A stretch of DNA of 64,000 bases from Fibrobacter sp. UWP2. GTDB taxonomy: Bacteria > Fibrobacterota > Fibrobacteria > Fibrobacterales > Fibrobacteraceae. Shown one piece after another: positions 1 through 8,109 of this stretch. The translations under genes and the position numbers were made by a program. Position 1 is the first letter of the stretch. The number at the start of each line of letters is the position of its first letter. The notes below the pieces were generated by a model, which made no database searches, was not told where the DNA came from, and saw nothing but the letters and a program-made list of their open reading frames with translations. The stretch spans positions 33,141 to 97,140 of the forward strand of contig NZ_FQYM01000008.1 of NCBI RefSeq assembly GCF_900141705.1. Reading direction: 5' to 3'.

Positions 1-1
1 T

Positions 2-667
2 GGCGTCTCGAGCAACGTGATGAGTTTTTTGGCGCGCGGTGACGTGGCGTTCTCGGTGGGCATGACCACGGCGAGTACGCTTTTGGCGCCCATCATGACC
101 CCGCTTTTAGTGCTTTGGCTTGCCGACACGAGCATCGAGGTGAACGCCCTCGGGATGTTCCTCAACATCCTCTACGTGACCATCGGCCCCGTGACTATCG
201 GTTTTTTGTGCAACCACTTTTTCGGGAAGCGCGCGACATTCAAGGAAATCCAGGCGAACATGCCTGCCGTGAGTGTCATTGGGCTCGCCTTGATTGTGGG
301 CGGCGTGATTGTCACGGTGCGCCCGCAGCTCTTTGCAAACGGTTTTGGCCTCATTGCGCTAGTGCTCGCGGTGGTCTTTTGCCACAACGGGCTCGGCTAC
401 CTGTTGGGCTACGGCGTGGGGAGCCTTTTCAAGTTCAACAGCGCGAAAAAGCGCACGATCGCCATCGAGGTGGGCGTGCAGAACGCGGGCATGGCTACTG
501 TACTTGCCGCGGGGTTCTTTGCGAACCCGGAGAACGTGGCCGCCCACCCCGAGGCGGTGCTTTGCGTGGTGCCTTGCGCCATCAGCTGTGCCTACCATTC
601 CATTTCGGGGACGATAGTCGCAGGGCTCTTTGCCTGGCATGACGACCGCAAGGCGGCAAAGAAGTAG
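2..667 (+). CDS. Bile acid:sodium symporter family (BASS) transporter, C-terminal part
   Basis: The reading frame is open from the left edge of the window, so the N-terminus is missing. About 221 residues remain. The first visible residues (GVSSNVMSFLARGDVAFSV) match the conserved core segment of BASS/SBF transporters, where an unwound helix carries the sodium and substrate site. About six further hydrophobic segments follow, and 'VGVQNAGMA' matches the second conserved crossover motif of the family. BASS proteins are inner-membrane sodium-coupled importers of bile acids, keto acids or pantoate. The substrate here cannot be told. The ORF ends in a Lys-rich cytoplasmic tail, just before the convergent small lipoprotein gene. 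Confidence 0.85.
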   Translation, partial: GVSSNVMSFLARGDVAFSVGMTTASTLLAPIMTPLLVLWLADTSIEVNALGMFLNILYVTIGPVTIGFLCNHFFGKRATFKEIQANMPAVSVIGLALIVGGVIVTVRPQLFANGFGLIALVLAVVFCHNGLGYLLGYGVGSLFKFNSAKKRTIAIEVGVQNAGMATVLAAGFFANPENVAAHPEAVLCVVPCAISCAYHSISGTIVAGLFAWHDDRKAAKK

Positions 668-668
668 T

Positions 669-791
669 TTATTTTTCGAGGACTTTGGCGGCGCTTTCCA
701 CTTCGTGCGTGTAGCTGTCGCCGTTGTTGCACGCCACGAGGGTGGCGATGAGAGTGATGCTTGCGAGTGCGAGTAATATTTTATTGATCAT
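669..791 (-). CDS. Very small lipoprotein (40 aa)
   Basis: A short reading frame encodes 40 residues: MINKILLALASITLIATLVAC followed by a 19-residue tail. A charged start, a hydrophobic core and the LVAC lipobox predict lipidation at Cys21, leaving a tiny mature peptide (NNGDSYTHEVESAAKVLEK). A good ribosome binding site (AAAGGA) lies 8 bases before the ATG. The layout resembles entericidin-type small lipoproteins, but there is no clear sequence match, so no function is assigned. It lies between the BASS transporter and the AspT-like transporter gene on the same strand as the latter, and could be co-transcribed with it. Confidence 0.6.
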   Translation of the reverse strand: MINKILLALASITLIATLVACNNGDSYTHEVESAAKVLEK

Positions 792-809
792 AGTGAGTCC
801 TTTTTTTAG

Positions 810-2477
810 TTATACAGTCATTAGGAAGATGGCCAATACCTGTGCGCTCAAAATGCGGAGTAGCATGGTGAGCGGGTATACCGAGGCGTAGCCCACATTG
901 GTCGCTTCGCTGTTAGAGAGCCCGTTCGCAAAGGCGAGTGCCGGAGGGTCCGTCATGGAACCCGCGAGCATGCCGCAAAGCGACAGGTAGTTTACGTGGA
1001 AGGCGATTTTGCCCACAATCCCCGCTACCATGAGAGGCACGAAGGTGATGAAAGTGGCAAGACCCATGTAGTAGAATCCGTCGCCGTTCAAAAGCACGTC
1101 AAAGAAGTGGATGCCCGCGTTGAGACCCACGCACGTGAGGAACAGCGTGATGCCGAGTTCGCGGAGCATCAGGTTCGCGCTTGCCGCCATAAAGAAGTTG
1201 AGCGGGCCGATTTTGCGTTTGCGCGAAAGCACGATGGAGACAATGAGCGGACCGCCGGCGAGCCCGAGCTTGAGGGGCGTGGGCATGCCGGGGATGGCGA
1301 GTGGGATGGATCCCGCGATGATGCCAAGGAAGATGCCTACGAAGGCGGGGATGATTTCGGGATGGTCCAGAGCTTGGAGCGAGTCGCCCAGTTCCTTGGC
1401 GACGGCGTCGATGCCCTCGGCGGGTCCGACAACCAGTAGCTTGTCTGCGAATTTGAGTCGCAGGTCCAGGCGTCCGGTGAACTTGAATTCGCCGCGGACC
1501 ACACGGCTCACGTTTACGCCGTAGCGTTCGGGGAAGGCGAGCGAACCGATGGTCTTGCCGAGCATCTTCTTGTTCGTCACCAAAATGGTACGGGTGGTAA
1601 GCGTGCAGGCGAGTTTGGTGATGGGCGTCTCGAGGCGGCTCCCGATGACCTTCTCCATGGCGGCGACCGCATCGGGGAGGCCTACGATGTGCACCTTGTC
1701 GTTTGCCTCGATGACGGTCTTGCCGTTCGGGGTGATGATGTCGTTGTGGCGGAGGAGACGCGTGATGACGACGCCACTCGAAATGAGTCCAGGGATTTCT
1801 TTGAGTTGCAGGCCAAAGAGGTTCTTGTTCTCGATGGTCAGGCTCTCCGAGACGATTTCTTTACGGGTGGCGGCGATTTCGTCGGCGTATTCCTTGGCGG
1901 CGGTATCGGGGTTTTGCTTGAAGAATACGCGCACTAGAATCATGACCAATATGATGCCGATGACGCCGAAGGGGTAGGCGACTGCGTACCCGACGCCCGT
2001 AAGCGAAGCGTCCATACCGGCTGTCGCGAGCGCGGAATTCGCGGCCCCGAGCGAGGGCGTGTTTGTGACGGCGCCGCAAAGCATGCCGATGAGAACGGGC
2101 ACGTTGTTGTGCATATCTGTAAAGGCGTAAATGCATAGCGTGACGATGACACCCGTGAGCACGACCGTTACCGAGAGGATGTTAAGCACGAGCCCGTGAC
2201 GGCGTATGGAATCCACGAAGCCCGGGCCCACCTGCATGCCGATGGTGTAAACGAATAGGATGAGCCCGAATTCTTGTATAAAGTGCAGGACGTCCGTTTC
2301 GATGCGGAGCCCCAGGTGGCCAAACAAGATGCCCACAAAAAGGGCGCCCGCCCCGCCGAGTGAAATGCCTTTCACCTTGATTTTGCCGAGCATGAGCCCG
2401 AGGGCGGCTGTTACGGAGAGAGCCACTATTTGTTCTGCGACGGAGTTCCTTGTAAAGAGGTCGATAAGCCACTGCAT
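810..2477 (-). CDS. Putative AspT/YidE/YbjL-family transporter with RCK_C domains
   Basis: A 555-residue inner-membrane protein. It has two hydrophobic halves (about residues 5-190 and 375-555) flanking a cytoplasmic centre with two TrkA-C/RCK_C-like domains (about residues 205-365). This is the architecture of the aspartate:alanine exchanger family, which includes YidE and YbjL. Small-residue motifs such as GAVTNTPSLGAAN and AGSMTDPPALAFAN recur in both halves, showing the internal duplication typical of the family. I chose the ATG at 2477 because AAGGAAA sits about 7 bases upstream; an in-frame ATG at 2519 has no such site. The divergent LysR gene suggests substrate-dependent control. The substrate is unknown, probably an amino acid or dicarboxylate. 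Confidence 0.85.
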   Translation of the reverse strand: MQWLIDLFTRNSVAEQIVALSVTAALGLMLGKIKVKGISLGGAGALFVGILFGHLGLRIETDVLHFIQEFGLILFVYTIGMQVGPGFVDSIRRHGLVLNILSVTVVLTGVIVTLCIYAFTDMHNNVPVLIGMLCGAVTNTPSLGAANSALATAGMDASLTGVGYAVAYPFGVIGIILVMILVRVFFKQNPDTAAKEYADEIAATRKEIVSESLTIENKNLFGLQLKEIPGLISSGVVITRLLRHNDIITPNGKTVIEANDKVHIVGLPDAVAAMEKVIGSRLETPITKLACTLTTRTILVTNKKMLGKTIGSLAFPERYGVNVSRVVRGEFKFTGRLDLRLKFADKLLVVGPAEGIDAVAKELGDSLQALDHPEIIPAFVGIFLGIIAGSIPLAIPGMPTPLKLGLAGGPLIVSIVLSRKRKIGPLNFFMAASANLMLRELGITLFLTCVGLNAGIHFFDVLLNGDGFYYMGLATFITFVPLMVAGIVGKIAFHVNYLSLCGMLAGSMTDPPALAFANGLSNSEATNVGYASVYPLTMLLRILSAQVLAIFLMTV

Positions 2478-2548
2478 AGTTTTTTCCTTGATTTCGGCCT
2501 CAAATGTAGAATCCCCCATTGATATTGACTAATACATTATTTATATTA

Positions 2549-2573
2549 AATTCATCACTTTTAGTTATGAATT
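2549..2573. promoter_or_regulatory. Candidate LysR operator
   Basis: A perfect 7-base inverted repeat, AATTCAT (2549-2555) and ATGAATT (2567-2573), lies in the AT-rich gap between the divergent transporter and LysR genes. LysR regulators usually bind an interrupted dyad in such a shared promoter region. The position fits; binding is inferred. Confidence 0.4.
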
Positions 2574-2588
2574 GTAAGGCGGGCTTTT

Positions 2589-3476
2589 ATGGAACTGACG
2601 CATTTGAAGTATTTTTTAGAGGTCGCAAAAAACGAGCACATTACCAAGAGTGCAAAGAACCTTTGCATAGTGCAGCCCGCCCTTACCAAGGCAATCCATA
2701 ACCTCGAAAACGAGGTGGGCGTGCCACTTTTCAAGTCGAGCGGGAGGAACATCAAGCTCACGCCTTATGGTCAGTTTTTTTATGAGCACCTGCAACCTCT
2801 TTATGACGAAATAGAGAAGTTGCCGCAGCGCCTACGCGACATGGCGAACAGCGAGGTGGTGCATGTGAACCTCAACGTGTTGGCGGCGTCCTCCCTGGTG
2901 ACGAGCGCTGTGATTCGCTACAAGGCCTTGCATCCCGAAATCAACTTTGACCTCATCCAGAACGAGTCTACGAACCTCTACGACGTGGGTGTCACTACGG
3001 TCGCGGGCGATGCACGTGTTTCGCCCGAGTGCGACGCCTGCTACCGCTTTGAGGAGGAAATCTTCCTCGCTGTGCCCAACCGCGATGCTTACAAAAAAAA
3101 GGACCATGTCTCGCTCCGTCAAATGACCGGCGAAAAGTTCATTGGGCTCGCGGGCACCAAGCAGCTTCGCAGTATTTGCAACGAGTTCTGCGAAAACCTG
3201 GGCATACGTACCGACATTAGTTTTGAGAGCGACAACACCTCCGCCATCAAGGACGCCGTGGCCGCGGGCATTGGCGTGTGCTTTTGGCCCGAATTCACCT
3301 GGGGCCGTGTGGAACGTCGCAAAATCAAGCTGCTACGCATTACCGACGCCCAGTTCAAGCGCGACGTGCTCGTGACGCTACGCAAGAATAAGACAGACAA
3401 CCGCCCCACCGAGGATTTTTACCGTTTTTTGGTGACGACTTTTGCGAGGACTTCGTCAAGGAGCCGGCGAAGATGA
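2589..3476 (+). CDS. LysR-family transcriptional regulator
   Basis: A protein of 295 residues, the usual LysR length. The N-terminal winged helix-turn-helix (about residues 1-60) is typical: MELTHLKYFLEVAKNEHITK, then AKNLCIVQPALTKAIHNLE and the wing ending GRNIKLT. Residues 90-290 form the periplasmic-binding-protein-like effector domain. It is transcribed divergently from the AspT-like transporter with a 111-base gap, the classical arrangement for a LysR protein that controls its neighbour and itself. The Lys/Arg-rich tail (RTSSRSRRR) is unusual but short. The effector is not predictable. Confidence 0.9.
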   Translation: MELTHLKYFLEVAKNEHITKSAKNLCIVQPALTKAIHNLENEVGVPLFKSSGRNIKLTPYGQFFYEHLQPLYDEIEKLPQRLRDMANSEVVHVNLNVLAASSLVTSAVIRYKALHPEINFDLIQNESTNLYDVGVTTVAGDARVSPECDACYRFEEEIFLAVPNRDAYKKKDHVSLRQMTGEKFIGLAGTKQLRSICNEFCENLGIRTDISFESDNTSAIKDAVAAGIGVCFWPEFTWGRVERRKIKLLRITDAQFKRDVLVTLRKNKTDNRPTEDFYRFLVTTFARTSSRSRRR

Positions 3477-3517
3477 TGGTTGTTTTTTGTACATTGGTTG
3501 TAATATATGGGTAAACT

Positions 3518-5266
3518 ATGATGCTCGAAAAAATAAAGTCCCCCGCCGACGTGAAGGCGCTCGATGTTCACTCCCTGGAGGCGTTGGCCGCCGAAATGCG
3601 CACGGCGCTTATCCAAAAGCTTTCGAAGACGGGCGGGCACGCCGGCCCGAACTTGGGTTTTGTCGATGTGACGATTGCCCTCCATTATGTTTTTGATTCG
3701 CCCAAAGACAAGATTGTGTACGACGTCTCGCACCAGAGCTACAGTCACAAGATGCTCACGGGCCGCGCCGAGGCTTTTTTGGACCCCGAAAAGTATTGGT
3801 CCGTCACGGGCTACACGGAGCCCTGCGAGAGCGAGCACGACCACTTTATGGTGGGCCATACCTCTACCTCGGTGAGCCTCGCGCTTGGTCTTGCGACGGC
3901 GCGTGACCTCAAGGGCGAAACGGGTAACGTTATCGCGGTGATTGGGGGCGGTTCGCTCAGCGGCGGCGAAGCGTTTGAGGGGCTCGACAACGCGGGCGAA
4001 TACGCGACGAACTTTATTGTGGTGGTGAACGACAACGAGATGTCGATTGCCGAGAACCACGGCGGGCTCTACAAGTCGCTGGCGGAACTGCGCGCGACGG
4101 CGGGCGAGTCCGGCAACAACTACTTTAAGGCATTGGGCTTTGACTACCGCTATGTGGAACGCGGCAACGACATCGCGACGCTCATAGAGGCGTTCAAGGC
4201 CGTGAAGGATTCAAAGCGCCCGGTGGTGGTTCACGTCCACACGCAAAAGGGCAAGGGCCTTGTGTGGGCCGAGGAGGACCGCGAAGGCTGGCACTGGGCT
4301 GCCCCCTTTGATGCGGCGACCGGCGTGATCCACTGGGGTACGGGTGAAAGTTACAGCGAGATTTTGGCCGAGTACTTGCTTGCCAAAATCAAGGCGGACC
4401 CCAAGGTGGTGGTAATCCACTCGGCGGTACCGGCGGGCATTGGCTTTAACGCGGGTCGGCGCAAAATGGCGGGTCGTCAGTACATTGACGTGGGCATTGC
4501 TGAGGAACATGCGGTCGCGCTCGCGTCGGGCCTTGCGAAGGGCGGCGCAAAACCCATCTACAGCACGCACAGCACGTTTATCCAGCGCACCTATGATCAG
4601 CTCTCGCAGGACCTGTGCGCAAACAACAATCCGGCGACGCTCTTGGTGACGTGCGCGGGCGCCGACGGCATGAACGACACGACTCACCTCTGCATTTTTG
4701 ACATCCCGCTTATGAGCAACATCCCGAACCTGGTATACCTTTGCCCCACGTGCGTCGAAGAGATGAAGGTGATGGCCGATTGGGCGATTGACCAGACGGA
4801 GCGCCCGGTGGCGATCCGCGTGCCGAACGGCGTGACTCACCGGAGTGATGTCTTTGACAAGGACTACAGCCGCCTCAATACTTACAAGGTGGAGCATCGC
4901 GGCACCCGCGTGGCGATTTTTGCCTTGGGCAGTTTTTACGATCGCGGCGTGGCTGCCGCCCTCGAACTCAAGAAAGCCGGCGTGGACGCGACGCTCGTGA
5001 ACCCGCGCTTTGCCAGCGGGGTCGACATGGCGCTGGTCGAGGAACTCGCCTGCGACCACGAGGTTTTTGTGACGCTCGAGAACGGTGTTGCCGAGGGCGG
5101 GTTCGGCCAAAAGATTGCGACGGCCTGCGGTACGTTGGGCGTAAAGGTCCTGGTACGCGGACTGGCGAAGGAGTTCTACGACAAGGTGCCTTTTGAAACG
5201 CTTTGCGAGAACAACCGTCTTTCGCCCCGGCAGGTTGCCGACGACGTTCTGGAAGCGCTGAAGTAG
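3518..5266 (+). CDS. 1-deoxy-D-xylulose-5-phosphate synthase-like ThDP enzyme
   Basis: 582 residues, somewhat shorter than typical DXS (about 620). It aligns in order with DXS: the His segment GGHAGPNLG near residue 40, DVSHQSYSHKMLTG (compare DVGHQAYPHKILTG), the ThDP half-motif ending in N171-D172-N173, GIAEEHAVALASGLA carrying the catalytic Glu in the pyrimidine domain, and a transketolase C-terminal domain. DXS condenses pyruvate and glyceraldehyde-3-phosphate in the MEP isoprenoid pathway. One feature is odd: the GDG motif that opens the ThDP/Mg site reads G143-G144-G145, with the metal-binding Asp replaced. The protein resembles the shorter DXS-like group known to me from Firmicutes (which I recall as having GDGSLSGGEA), so it may not be the only DXS of this cell. 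Two adjacent ATG codons (3518, 3521) are possible starts. Confidence 0.8.
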   Translation: MMLEKIKSPADVKALDVHSLEALAAEMRTALIQKLSKTGGHAGPNLGFVDVTIALHYVFDSPKDKIVYDVSHQSYSHKMLTGRAEAFLDPEKYWSVTGYTEPCESEHDHFMVGHTSTSVSLALGLATARDLKGETGNVIAVIGGGSLSGGEAFEGLDNAGEYATNFIVVVNDNEMSIAENHGGLYKSLAELRATAGESGNNYFKALGFDYRYVERGNDIATLIEAFKAVKDSKRPVVVHVHTQKGKGLVWAEEDREGWHWAAPFDAATGVIHWGTGESYSEILAEYLLAKIKADPKVVVIHSAVPAGIGFNAGRRKMAGRQYIDVGIAEEHAVALASGLAKGGAKPIYSTHSTFIQRTYDQLSQDLCANNNPATLLVTCAGADGMNDTTHLCIFDIPLMSNIPNLVYLCPTCVEEMKVMADWAIDQTERPVAIRVPNGVTHRSDVFDKDYSRLNTYKVEHRGTRVAIFALGSFYDRGVAAALELKKAGVDATLVNPRFASGVDMALVEELACDHEVFVTLENGVAEGGFGQKIATACGTLGVKVLVRGLAKEFYDKVPFETLCENNRLSPRQVADDVLEALK

Positions 5267-5305
5267 TTTGACTGCGGTTTTGCATTTTTATATATATGGG
5301 TCGTT

Positions 5306-5638
5306 ATGATTATTGATTTGAAAGGAATGGAAACGACGGTGCTGCCGAACTTCAAGGGCGGCGAGAAGGAATACAAGGCGAAGATGTACTTTGACGGGAC
5401 GACGCGCATTATGCACGGGACGCTCGAGCAGGGCGCATCCATTGGCTACCACAAGCACGAGACCAACAGCGAGATTATGTTCTTCCTCGCGGGCAAGGGC
5501 AAGGTGCTCTTTGACGACGGCGTGGAATACGTGGAAGCGGGCCAATGCCACTTTTGCCCGAAGGGCCACAGCCACAGTTTAATCAACGAGAACGAGGAAC
5601 CGCTCGTGTTCTACGCGTGTGTTCCGGAACTCGAATAA
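5306..5638 (+). CDS. Small cupin-domain protein
   Basis: 110 residues forming one cupin barrel. The first cupin motif is visible as H49-x-H51 with a Glu at 56. The second is PKGHSHSL with H88, followed by a hydrophobic final strand. These His/Glu residues normally bind one divalent metal. Single-domain cupins of this size include isomerases, dioxygenases and sugar-binding proteins, and nothing here separates these. It lies 39 bases after the DXS-like gene and 16 before the phosphohexomutase, on the same strand, so it may be part of one transcript. Confidence 0.8.
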   Translation: MIIDLKGMETTVLPNFKGGEKEYKAKMYFDGTTRIMHGTLEQGASIGYHKHETNSEIMFFLAGKGKVLFDDGVEYVEAGQCHFCPKGHSHSLINENEEPLVFYACVPELE

Positions 5639-5654
5639 AAACGGAGTATATAAG

Positions 5655-6995
5655 ATGTCTAAACTGATGCGTTCTATTTCGGGTATCCGCGGAATTGTGG
5701 GCGATACCCTCACCCCGCAGGTTTTGGAGAGCCATGTGCGCGCCTTTATTGAGATCACGAAGGCGAAACGCATTGTGATTGGCCGTGATAGCCGCCCCAC
5801 GGGTGAGGCTATTGTGCAGTTCGTGGCGGGCGTGTGCCGCCTTGCCGGAGTCGATGTGGTCGATGTCGGTCTCTCGACGACGCCCTCGGTCGAAATCCTC
5901 ACTACCGAATTCAAGGCCGACGCGGGCATCATCATTACTGCGAGTCATAACCCGCTTGAGTGGAACGCCTTGAAGTTCCTGAACAACAAGGGACTCTTCT
6001 TGGGTCCAGACGATGTGAAAAAGCTTTTTGAACTTGCCGATGCACATACGCTCCAGTATCCGGACTACCGCACCATGGGCAAGTACGAGGTTGCCCCCGA
6101 TGCCGATGGCGTACATATTGATGGGACACTCAAGATTCCGTTTGTGGATGTGGAAGCCATCCGTGCCAAAAAGTTCAAGGTGGCCGTAGATGCCGTGAAT
6201 GGCGCCGGCAGCTACATTGTGCCGCGCTTGCTCGAGAACCTGGGTTGTGAGGTGGTGCGTGTGCACTGCGAACCGGACGGAACGTTCCCGCGCGGTGCCG
6301 AGCCGATCCCGGAACACCTTGGCGACTTGCGAGAGGCAGTGAAGGCGAATGGTTGCGCCGTGGGCTTTGCCGTGGACCCCGATGCCGACCGTTGTGCGTT
6401 GGTGAGCGGCGAAGGCAAGAGCATTGGCGAGGAATACACGCTTGCCATTGCCATGGAAGAAGTGCTCTCGCAAAAGAAGGGCCCCGTGTGCGTGAACCTA
6501 TCGACGAGTCGCATGAACGAGGATGTCGCCGCCAAGTATGGTTGTGAATTTAGCCGTGCCAAGGTGGGCGAAATCAACGTGAGCCTGCAGATGATCGAGA
6601 AGGGCTGCGTGATTGGCGGCGAAGGCAACGGCGGTGTGATTCTGCCGGCGCTCCACTACGGGCGCGATTCCCTGGTGGCGGCGGCGCTTGTGCTCAGTTG
6701 GATGGCCCATCACGATGGCGGTCCCGAAAAGTTCGTTGCCGAGAACCCGGCGTATGTGATGCCCAAGAAGAAATTTGAACTTGGCAACAAGAGCGTGGCC
6801 GAGATATTGCCTTTGGTCCGCAAGGAATTTGAAGGCTGGACGGACGATGACCGCGACGGCCTTTGGCTGGGCAAGGAGAGATCTTGGGTGCACGTGCGCG
6901 CGAGCAATACGGAGCCGGTGATTCGCGTGATTGCGGAGGCGCCGACGGCTGAAGAGGCCGAAGCCCTCTGCGCAAAGGTCGAACGCCTGATTTAA
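5655..6995 (+). CDS. Phosphoglucosamine/phosphomannomutase-family enzyme
   Basis: 446 residues from the ATG at 5655; GGAG about 9 bases upstream decides this start over a longer frame from 5619. All four hallmarks of the alpha-D-phosphohexomutase superfamily are present. They are the phosphoserine loop TASHNP, the metal loop DPDADR, the sugar-specificity loop GEGNGG, and the C-terminal phosphate-binding RASNTEPVIRV. The N-terminus (SISGIRGIVGDTLTP) is typical of GlmM and archaeal-type phosphomannomutases. The enzyme interconverts hexose-6- and hexose-1-phosphates for cell-envelope precursors. Choosing between GlmM and ManB would need a phylogeny. It precedes glucokinase, which fits hexose-phosphate metabolism. 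Confidence 0.88.
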   Translation: MSKLMRSISGIRGIVGDTLTPQVLESHVRAFIEITKAKRIVIGRDSRPTGEAIVQFVAGVCRLAGVDVVDVGLSTTPSVEILTTEFKADAGIIITASHNPLEWNALKFLNNKGLFLGPDDVKKLFELADAHTLQYPDYRTMGKYEVAPDADGVHIDGTLKIPFVDVEAIRAKKFKVAVDAVNGAGSYIVPRLLENLGCEVVRVHCEPDGTFPRGAEPIPEHLGDLREAVKANGCAVGFAVDPDADRCALVSGEGKSIGEEYTLAIAMEEVLSQKKGPVCVNLSTSRMNEDVAAKYGCEFSRAKVGEINVSLQMIEKGCVIGGEGNGGVILPALHYGRDSLVAAALVLSWMAHHDGGPEKFVAENPAYVMPKKKFELGNKSVAEILPLVRKEFEGWTDDDRDGLWLGKERSWVHVRASNTEPVIRVIAEAPTAEEAEALCAKVERLI

Positions 6996-7038
6996 AAATA
7001 TTTCCTATATTCTCTTTGAATAAAAATGGAGTTTTACT

Positions 7039-8106
7039 ATGGAAGTCAAATGGCTTAATCCCGATGCAAAGTACGATAGACTCGTTTTGGCGGGCGATAT
7101 TGGTGGCACCAACACGAACCTTGGCCTTGTGGGCTACAAGGACGGCAAGTTTACGCTGATTTTGGAGACGGTCTGCCCCAGCAAGGACATTGACGGCCTT
7201 GACGCGCCAATCAAGGAAACGCTCAAGGTGGCGGTGGACGCGCGCAGCGACCTCAAGCCTAGCCACATTTGCATTAGCGCCGCGGGTCCCGTCGCAAACA
7301 ACAAGTGCGTGATGACCAACCTGCCGTGGAGCGTCGATGGCGATTCCATCACGAACGCGACGGGCATCCCGACGCTCGTGATCAACGACTTCATGGCCAT
7401 TAGCTATGGCATCCCGACTCTGGATGTGAACGACCCCAACCAGATTCACAAGCTGCTCCACACCGACGGCAGCGACCCGGCCCCGCAAAAGGCGACCAAG
7501 GCGGTGATTGGCCCGGGTACTGGCATGGGTGTAGGCTTCCTCGCCTTTGACGGTGAAAAGTACATCCCGGCGAGCTCTGAGGGTGGGCATTCCACCTTCG
7601 CCCCGTTCGATAAGGATTCCCAGGAATTCCATGACTATATGGCGAAAAAGTTGAACTGCGTCCCCGGCGTGGAGCCTTTGGTGAGCGGCATGGGGCTGCG
7701 CAACATGTACGAATGGTGGAAAGAGACCCGCGGCGTTCCGAACAACGAAGCGTTTAAAAAGATCGAGGAGACGGAACCGAACGACCGTCCCAAGTACATT
7801 AGCCGCGCAAGCGACACCGACCCGGTGGCCGCCGAGATGATGCGACTTTTTGTGAAGATGCTTGCCCGCTTTGCGAGCGACGCCTGTACGCTGTTCCTCC
7901 CGTTGGGCGGATTCTACCTGGCTGGCGGCACGGTGCAAAAAGACTTGCGCTGGCTCGAACGCGACAACCTGTTTATGCAGTGGTTCGAGAAGAACTACAA
8001 TCCGAACATCCGCCCGCTCTTGAACAAGATCCCGGTGTACGTGATCAAGGATTACAGCATCAGTTTGTATGGCGCGGCAAACGCCAGCTTGAACTTGCAA
8101 AAGTAA
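7039..8106 (+). CDS. glk: Glucokinase
   Basis: 355 residues of the Glk family in the ASKHA fold. The ATP phosphate-1 motif LAGDIGGTNTNLGLV is at residues 15-29. The phosphate-2 loop appears as VIGPGTGMGVGFL, and the substrate-contact segment as SSEGGHSTFAP, equivalent to EGGH in E. coli Glk. The catalytic Asp lies in LVINDFMAISYG. It phosphorylates intracellular glucose to glucose-6-phosphate, which suits a polysaccharide degrader releasing glucose or cellobiose. Only 3 bases separate its stop from the next start, so it is probably co-transcribed with the helicase gene. Confidence 0.9.
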   Translation: MEVKWLNPDAKYDRLVLAGDIGGTNTNLGLVGYKDGKFTLILETVCPSKDIDGLDAPIKETLKVAVDARSDLKPSHICISAAGPVANNKCVMTNLPWSVDGDSITNATGIPTLVINDFMAISYGIPTLDVNDPNQIHKLLHTDGSDPAPQKATKAVIGPGTGMGVGFLAFDGEKYIPASSEGGHSTFAPFDKDSQEFHDYMAKKLNCVPGVEPLVSGMGLRNMYEWWKETRGVPNNEAFKKIEETEPNDRPKYISRASDTDPVAAEMMRLFVKMLARFASDACTLFLPLGGFYLAGGTVQKDLRWLERDNLFMQWFEKNYNPNIRPLLNKIPVYVIKDYSISLYGAANASLNLQK

Positions 8107-8109
8107 CGT

